A stretch of 10,386 nt of DNA from contig DFBQ01000033.1 of assembly GCA_002367355.1 (NCBI GenBank), positions 1 to 10,386 on the forward strand. The letters run 5' to 3'. The notes beneath the pieces are model-generated. The model searched no databases. It had not been told where the DNA came from and worked only from the letters and a program-made list of their open reading frames with translations. Position 1 is the first letter of the stretch; each line of letters opens with the position of its first letter. The DNA comes from Deltaproteobacteria bacterium UBA3076. GTDB lineage: Bacteria > Desulfobacterota > Dissulfuribacteria > Dissulfuribacterales > UBA3076. This document shows positions 6,632 to 10,386 of this stretch, piece by piece. Made by a program: the position numbers and the translations under genes.

Positions 6632-7953
6632 TAGAACATCACAGTAATGTGGCGGAAACGGATGAAGACAAGGAAACAGCACGTAATCGGCTGGTCGCCG
6701 AAAACTGGGATGCGCCTCTGATCGTTACGACATCTGTGCAATTTTTCGAATCGTTGTATGCCTGCAAAACAAGCCGGTGTCGCAAACTGCATAATATCGT
6801 CAACAGCGTCGTTATTTTGGACGAGGCTCAGTGTCTTCCGCCCGAATATCTTCGCCCGTCGGTCTTTGCCATCCGTGAACTATTCCGCCACTATCACGTC
6901 ACACCAGTGCTTTGTACTGCAACGCAACCGGTCCTGACCCGGACCAAGGAATTTGACTTCAATTTCAAGGAAGGTTTTGGATCCGTTACTGAAATCGTCG
7001 AAAGCCCCGGCCAACTGGCCGAAAGACTGAAGCGAGTAAAAACGCAATTATATCGCAATGGCCTGACTCCGGTCGATTTGCCTGAGATTGCAGAATCAAT
7101 CCTGGCAGAGGAAGAAGCTGTGCTCTGCATCGTTAACCGTAAAGAGGATGCTCGATCACTGGCCCGCTTGCTTTCACCAGAAAAAACCTTTCATCTGTCA
7201 ACCAACATGTGCGCCGAACATCGGTCTAATACCCTCGAAAAGATTAAAAACAGGTTGATTAACCATACATCTCCTTTTTTTGTAATCAGCACATCCTTGG
7301 TCGAGGCCGGGGTAGATATTGATTTTCCCGTTGTGTATCGCGCCCTTGCCGGCCTTGACTCTATTGCCCAGGCAGCCGGCCGATGCAATCGTGAAGGAAG
7401 GCTTCCTGCTTTTGGCAGAACCATTATTTTTGTTCCAAAGGACCAACCAGGGTATGTGCGGCAGCCTGCTGGAATTGCGCAGGAATTGTTGCACGGCAAA
7501 GATCTGGCCAATTTGCTTACCCCTGCAAACTACGAAAGGTATTTCCGACAACGCTTCTGGCAGCTTGGTGAAGCCGCTCTGGATATGAAAGATATCCTGC
7601 AATTATCTTCTGGACGTGGAATGAGCTACTATTTCCGTACAGCAGCCAAGCGTTTCCGGTTTATCGAGGATGACTGGCAGCAATCAGTGATAGTACCATA
7701 TGGCAACGCTGTCGAACTCATCGCCCGTCTCACCGCAGAACCGTGGAACCAGCGCACACTGCTAAGGAAACTGGGGCGTTACTCAATCAGTATTCCCAGA
7801 CATCTTGTCGGACCATTGGCAGCCAGGGACTATCTCCGCGAAAGCGGTTACCCCGGTCTTTTTCTGCTTGATTATAGCCTGTACGATGATGCCTATGGGT
7901 TCATTCCTCCCGATGAATCTGTGGGCATTGATCCTGAAAAATTTTTTGCGTGA
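6544..7953 (+). CDS. cas3: Cas3, C-terminal part: helicase domains (frameshifted, type I-C)
   Basis: Continuation of Cas3 in the -1 frame. Homology resumes at CGC 6544 (RIIYVIPYTSIIEQT, motif Ia region), well before the first usable start, GTG 6625, which has no convincing ribosome-binding site. Visible motifs are DEAQ in VVILDEAQCLPP (motif II, usual for I-C Cas3), CTATQP (motif III), STSLVEAGVDIDF (motif V) and QAAGRCNREGR (motif VI). The C-terminal accessory region runs to TGA 7951-7953. The two parts joined give about 744 residues, normal for I-C Cas3, so only the single base in the A7 tract appears wrong. On its own this part would lack the nuclease and the P-loop and could not be an active helicase. 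cas5c follows after 18 nt. Confidence 0.88.
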   Translation, partial: RIIYVIPYTSIIEQTANVFRQIPGFEDVVIEHHSNVAETDEDKETARNRLVAENWDAPLIVTTSVQFFESLYACKTSRCRKLHNIVNSVVILDEAQCLPPEYLRPSVFAIRELFRHYHVTPVLCTATQPVLTRTKEFDFNFKEGFGSVTEIVESPGQLAERLKRVKTQLYRNGLTPVDLPEIAESILAEEEAVLCIVNRKEDARSLARLLSPEKTFHLSTNMCAEHRSNTLEKIKNRLINHTSPFFVISTSLVEAGVDIDFPVVYRALAGLDSIAQAAGRCNREGRLPAFGRTIIFVPKDQPGYVRQPAGIAQELLHGKDLANLLTPANYERYFRQRFWQLGEAALDMKDILQLSSGRGMSYYFRTAAKRFRFIEDDWQQSVIVPYGNAVELIARLTAEPWNQRTLLRKLGRYSISIPRHLVGPLAARDYLRESGYPGLFLLDYSLYDDAYGFIPPDESVGIDPEKFFA

Positions 7954-7956
7954 ACC

Positions 7957-7963
7957 AAAGGAG
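7957..7963 (+). promoter_or_regulatory. Ribosome-binding site of cas5c
   Basis: AAAGGAG lies 8 nt before the ATG at 7972 and just after the cas3 stop. It fixes the cas5c start and shows that Cas5c can be translated even if ribosomes fail in cas3. Confidence 0.7.
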
Positions 7964-7971
7964 AAAGAATC

Positions 7972-8634
7972 ATGAAAAAAAGCAATCCTTTCCGGTTGCG
8001 GGTAAGGGGCGAAAATGCATGTTTCACCCGGCCGGAAATGAAAGTAGAGCGTGTCAGTTATGATGTAATGACACCTTCAGCAGCGCGCGGCATTCTGGAT
8101 GCCATACTCTGGAAGCCCGCCATCTCCTGGCGAATTCTGCAGATCGACGTTTTGAATCCGATCAAATGGGAATCTGTGCGGCGCAACGAAGTGGGCGCGG
8201 TCATCCCGGCCCGGAATGTGACGACCGCCATGACCCAGGGCACCGGTACACTTGGGCTTTATATAGAAAAAGAACGTCAGCAGCGGGCCGGACTTTTTCT
8301 CCGGGATGTCGCCTATCTCATACACGCGGAATTCGAGATGACTGATCAGGCTGGTGAAGAAGACACCGTAACCAAGTTCGAGCAAATGTTCATCCGTCGT
8401 GCCTCCAATGGCCAATGTTTTCAACGGCCCTATTTCGGCTGTCGGGAATTTCCCGTGGACTTCGAGTTCATTCAGAGAGAGGCCGGGCCTATCTCCGCCA
8501 TTGCGGAGACCCGCGACTTGGGCTGGATGCTTTACGATCTCGACTATTCCGGTAGGGAACCCATGCCGCAGTTTTTTCATGCCCGCATGGGAAACGGCTG
8601 CATTGATCTCAGAAACGTGGAGGTGCGGTCATGA
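7972..8634 (+). CDS. cas5c: Cas5c (Cas5d), type I-C crRNA-processing and handle-binding subunit
   Basis: 220-residue Cas5 of type I-C, normal length. In this subtype, which lacks Cas6, Cas5 cuts the CRISPR transcript in the repeat and stays on the 5' handle in Cascade. Family signatures seen are FRLRVRGENACFTRPEMKVERVSYDV, the ILWKPA block (residues 45-50), IKWESVRRNEVG, and GQCFQRPYFGCREFP (147-161). The processing residues described for Bacillus halodurans Cas5d are Tyr46, Lys116 and His117. By my alignment position 46 is Leu here, Lys135 is retained, and the His position is Phe136, so the cleavage chemistry may differ or rely on other residues. Start ATG 7972 has a good ribosome-binding site. 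The stop overlaps the cas8c start (ATGA at 8631-8634), which implies translational coupling. Confidence 0.93.
   Translation: MKKSNPFRLRVRGENACFTRPEMKVERVSYDVMTPSAARGILDAILWKPAISWRILQIDVLNPIKWESVRRNEVGAVIPARNVTTAMTQGTGTLGLYIEKERQQRAGLFLRDVAYLIHAEFEMTDQAGEEDTVTKFEQMFIRRASNGQCFQRPYFGCREFPVDFEFIQREAGPISAIAETRDLGWMLYDLDYSGREPMPQFFHARMGNGCIDLRNVEVRS
8619..8623 (+). promoter_or_regulatory. Ribosome-binding site of cas8c
   Basis: GGAGG at 8619-8623, inside the cas5c end, is 7 nt from the cas8c ATG at 8631. It supports this start and coupling to cas5c. Confidence 0.6.
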
Positions 8635-10373
8635 TCCTCAAGGCACTGGCTGACTACTACGACAGAATGCGCAATGATCCTGACTGTGATGTTGCGCCGC
8701 CGGGATTTGAAAAGAAGCCTATCCCTTTCCTGATTCTTATCAGCAAGAATGGCCGGTTTGTCAATCTTCGGGATACCAGAACAGGAGAGGGAAGAAAGAG
8801 AATCGCCCGTGAGTTTAAGGTGCCTCAAGGAGAAAAGAAAGCATCTGGTATCAAAGCAAACCTGCTCTGGGACAACCCCCAATATGTGCTTTGTATGGCG
8901 AAAAGTGATTCAGAAAAAGATAAAAAAAGAGCACAAGACGCCTTTGTTGAGTTTAAGCGAAGAATCGAAGAGACCTTTAACGGCGGTTTCATTGACGAAG
9001 GAATAAGTGCTGTCAAGAATTTCCTGTCGAAAAAAGATTTTTCGACACTTTTTCAACATGAAGCATGGCAGGAAATTCAGGAAAATAATCTGAACCTGAC
9101 TTTTATGCTGGAAGGAGAGGATGGTCTGGTGTCTCAGAGGAAAAACGTAATTGATCGTATCATAGAATACATGAAGCCATCAGGTAACCTTCAGGCATGT
9201 GCGGTTTCAGGGAAAATGGAAGCCCCGACTGCCCTGCATACAGCCATAAAAGGAGTGTGGGGTGCGCAGTCATCCGGAGCAAATATTGTTTCCTTTAACC
9301 TAAACGCTTTTCGTTCTTTTGGAAAAAAACAGGGTTTGAATGCTCCGGTTGGACAACAAACGGTTTTTGCCTACACCACCGCCTTGAACACCCTCCTGGC
9401 AAAGGGTTCCCGGCAGCGCATGCAGGTGGGTGATGCCAGCACGGTGTTTTGGGCCAAGGGGAATCATCCCTTTGAACAGGATTTCTCCTGTTTTCTCGGT
9501 GAACCGGCAAAGGGCGAAGAACCGGATTACGGCAAAATTCGTTCTCTGCTGAACGCGTTAAAGACAGGCGTGTTGCCCGAGGAAGACAGCATGCCATTTT
9601 ATGTCCTGGGCCTTGGCCCCAATGCTTCCCGGATTGTCATTCGCTTTTGGTACGAAGGATGCGTCCGCGATCTCAAGCGGAAAATCGGTCGGCATTTCGA
9701 GGATATCGAAATTGTCCGCGCACCGCATGACCGCGAATTTCTCTCGCTTTTTCAATTGTTGGTTTCAACGGCAACGGAGGGCAAAGCGGACAATATCCCG
9801 CCTAATCTCGGCGGAGAAGTGGCCCGCGCAGTCCTGACCGGCACCGGTTACCCTCGTACCCTGCTGGCGAATGCGGTACGCCGCTGCAAGGCCGAGCAGA
9901 AAGTAACCTATGCCCGAGCGGCTATTATTAAAGGGTTTTTAACTCGTGATTCACGACTTCGAGGAATAACAACAAAGGAGGTTCAAATGGCATTGGACAA
10001 AACAAATGAAAATACCGGATATGTGCTCGGGCGGTTGTTTGCTGTGCTGGAGCGTATCCAGGAACAGGCCCAGACCGGACTTAACAAGACAATCCGCGAT
10101 ACCTATTTCGGCGCTGCGACCAGCAATCCGATGGTTACATTCAAACGGCTGCAGGATCTGGCCATTCACCATCTGGCCAAGATGCGCAACACCGGGAAAA
10201 ATACGGTGTGGCTGGACAAGCTCATGCAGGAAGTGGTGGATAAAATTTCCGCCAGTGGCATTCCTGCAACTTTGGCTCTTGAGGATCAAGGACGTTTCGC
10301 CATTGGTTACTACCATCAGCGCCAGAATTTTTTTAATAAAAAAGATGATGAAACCAGAGGAGAGGAAAAATGA
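8631..10373 (+). CDS. cas8c: Cas8c (Csd1), large subunit of type I-C Cascade
   Basis: 580-residue Csd1/Cas8c, normal length. It is the large Cascade subunit that recognises the PAM and helps recruit Cas3. It starts MILKALADYYDRM as is typical, and carries family segments such as IVSFNLNAFRSFGKKQGLNAPV, the following FAYTTALNTLL, and the TVFWAKG region. No membrane segments or signal peptide. Residues 453-580 correspond to the small-subunit-like C-terminal domain, which is also predicted to be made separately as Cas11c. The start overlaps cas5c and the stop overlaps cas7c (ATGA at both ends), as expected for a co-transcribed complex. Confidence 0.95.
   Translation: MILKALADYYDRMRNDPDCDVAPPGFEKKPIPFLILISKNGRFVNLRDTRTGEGRKRIAREFKVPQGEKKASGIKANLLWDNPQYVLCMAKSDSEKDKKRAQDAFVEFKRRIEETFNGGFIDEGISAVKNFLSKKDFSTLFQHEAWQEIQENNLNLTFMLEGEDGLVSQRKNVIDRIIEYMKPSGNLQACAVSGKMEAPTALHTAIKGVWGAQSSGANIVSFNLNAFRSFGKKQGLNAPVGQQTVFAYTTALNTLLAKGSRQRMQVGDASTVFWAKGNHPFEQDFSCFLGEPAKGEEPDYGKIRSLLNALKTGVLPEEDSMPFYVLGLGPNASRIVIRFWYEGCVRDLKRKIGRHFEDIEIVRAPHDREFLSLFQLLVSTATEGKADNIPPNLGGEVARAVLTGTGYPRTLLANAVRRCKAEQKVTYARAAIIKGFLTRDSRLRGITTKEVQMALDKTNENTGYVLGRLFAVLERIQEQAQTGLNKTIRDTYFGAATSNPMVTFKRLQDLAIHHLAKMRNTGKNTVWLDKLMQEVVDKISASGIPATLALEDQGRFAIGYYHQRQNFFNKKDDETRGEEK
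9974..9982 (+). promoter_or_regulatory. Internal ribosome-binding site for Cas11c within cas8c
   Basis: AAAGGAGGT inside cas8c is a near-perfect Shine-Dalgarno. Its GGAGG core (9977-9981) is 5 nt from an in-frame ATG at 9987. It is stronger than the sites in front of cas5c and cas8c, which argues that it is functional rather than chance. Confidence 0.8.
9987..10373 (+). CDS. cas11c: Cas11c small subunit, nested in frame at the 3' end of cas8c
   Basis: Predicted 128-residue product starting MALDKTNENTGYVLGRLFAV and sharing the cas8c stop. In type I-C systems the small Cascade subunit Cas11 is known to be made from an internal start in cas8c, with a length of about 120-130 residues. The product looks largely helical, as expected for Cas11, which lines the belly of Cascade and stabilises the R-loop. 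The evidence here is positional: correct frame, correct place in the gene, expected length and a near-perfect ribosome-binding site 5 nt upstream. Expression is inferred. Confidence 0.8.
   Translation: MALDKTNENTGYVLGRLFAVLERIQEQAQTGLNKTIRDTYFGAATSNPMVTFKRLQDLAIHHLAKMRNTGKNTVWLDKLMQEVVDKISASGIPATLALEDQGRFAIGYYHQRQNFFNKKDDETRGEEK
10356..10366 (+). promoter_or_regulatory. Ribosome-binding site of cas7c
   Basis: AGAGGAGAGGA, a purine-rich double GAGG, lies just before the ATG at 10370. It would support high translation of cas7c, whose product is needed in several copies per Cascade. Confidence 0.6.
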
Positions 10374-10386
10374 GTGAAGCAATCAA
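10370..10386 (+). CDS. cas7c: Start of Cas7c (Csd2), type I-C Cascade backbone (3' truncated by window edge)
   Basis: Only MSEAI is visible before the window ends. The ATG overlaps the cas8c stop (ATGA). The call rests on conserved I-C order (cas3-cas5-cas8-cas7-cas4-cas1-cas2), the ATGA overlap and the ribosome-binding site, not on protein similarity. Confidence 0.7.

Noticed and set aside
6625..7953. Stand-alone Cas3 helicase gene starting at GTG 6625, as in split cas3 systems
   Set aside because: Cas3 homology in this frame begins upstream at about 6544 and the P-loop lies in the other fragment, so this is a frameshift and not a natural domain split.
9951..10382. Minus-strand open frame of 143 codons opposite cas8c
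   Set aside because: It is antisense to the conserved Cas8c/Cas11c region with no supporting signals; treated as a shadow.

Overview
The window carries the 3' part of a chromosomal RNA-helicase gene (hrpA), a divergent-facing AAA/STAND-type ATPase gene, a repeat-rich gap, and the first half of a type I-C CRISPR-Cas operon that runs off the right edge. Moderate GC content, an HrpA with a DUF3418-type C-terminus, I-C Cas proteins with a 'GQCF..PY.GCREF' Cas5, and the short intergenic repeat styles ('CACGAAA', 'CACGGATT', 'AATCACCA') together suggest a Desulfobacterota (Deltaproteobacteria-like) or related proteobacterial genome or metagenome contig. That taxonomic call is an inference.

Layout. 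1-3880 (+): hrpA, cut by the left window edge. 3897-5126 (-): ATPase with a C-terminal winged helix, convergent with hrpA and 16 nt from it. 5127-5548: gap with an operator-like inverted repeat at the ATPase promoter and two nested inverted repeats, but no gene I can support. 5525-5686 (+): a likely decayed gene fragment fused in frame to the front of cas3. 5717-7953 (+): cas3, split into two frames at an A7 tract just after the Walker A motif. 7972-8634: cas5c. 8631-10373: cas8c, with the small subunit cas11c nested in frame at 9987-10373 behind a near-perfect ribosome-binding site. 10370 onward: start of cas7c. ATGA overlaps couple cas5c to cas8c and cas8c to cas7c.

How the genes work together. 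Cas5c (the usual crRNA-processing subunit in I-C), Cas7c, Cas8c and Cas11c form the Cascade complex that binds target DNA, and Cas3 (HD nuclease plus helicase) is recruited to degrade it. As written, the system can bind DNA but has no full-length Cas3 unless the frameshift is a sequencing error or is bypassed. The adaptation genes (cas4, cas1, cas2) and the CRISPR array would be expected to the right and are not in the window.

Most worth a second look: the nested cas11c signal; the cas3 frameshift; the foreign gene fragment where the cas operon's leader should be; substitutions at two Cas5 catalytic positions; and two oddities in hrpA (Thr to Ala in Walker A, and an 8-bp tandem repeat inside the coding sequence). 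I see no wholly new system here: the main content is a known type I-C operon with unusual details.
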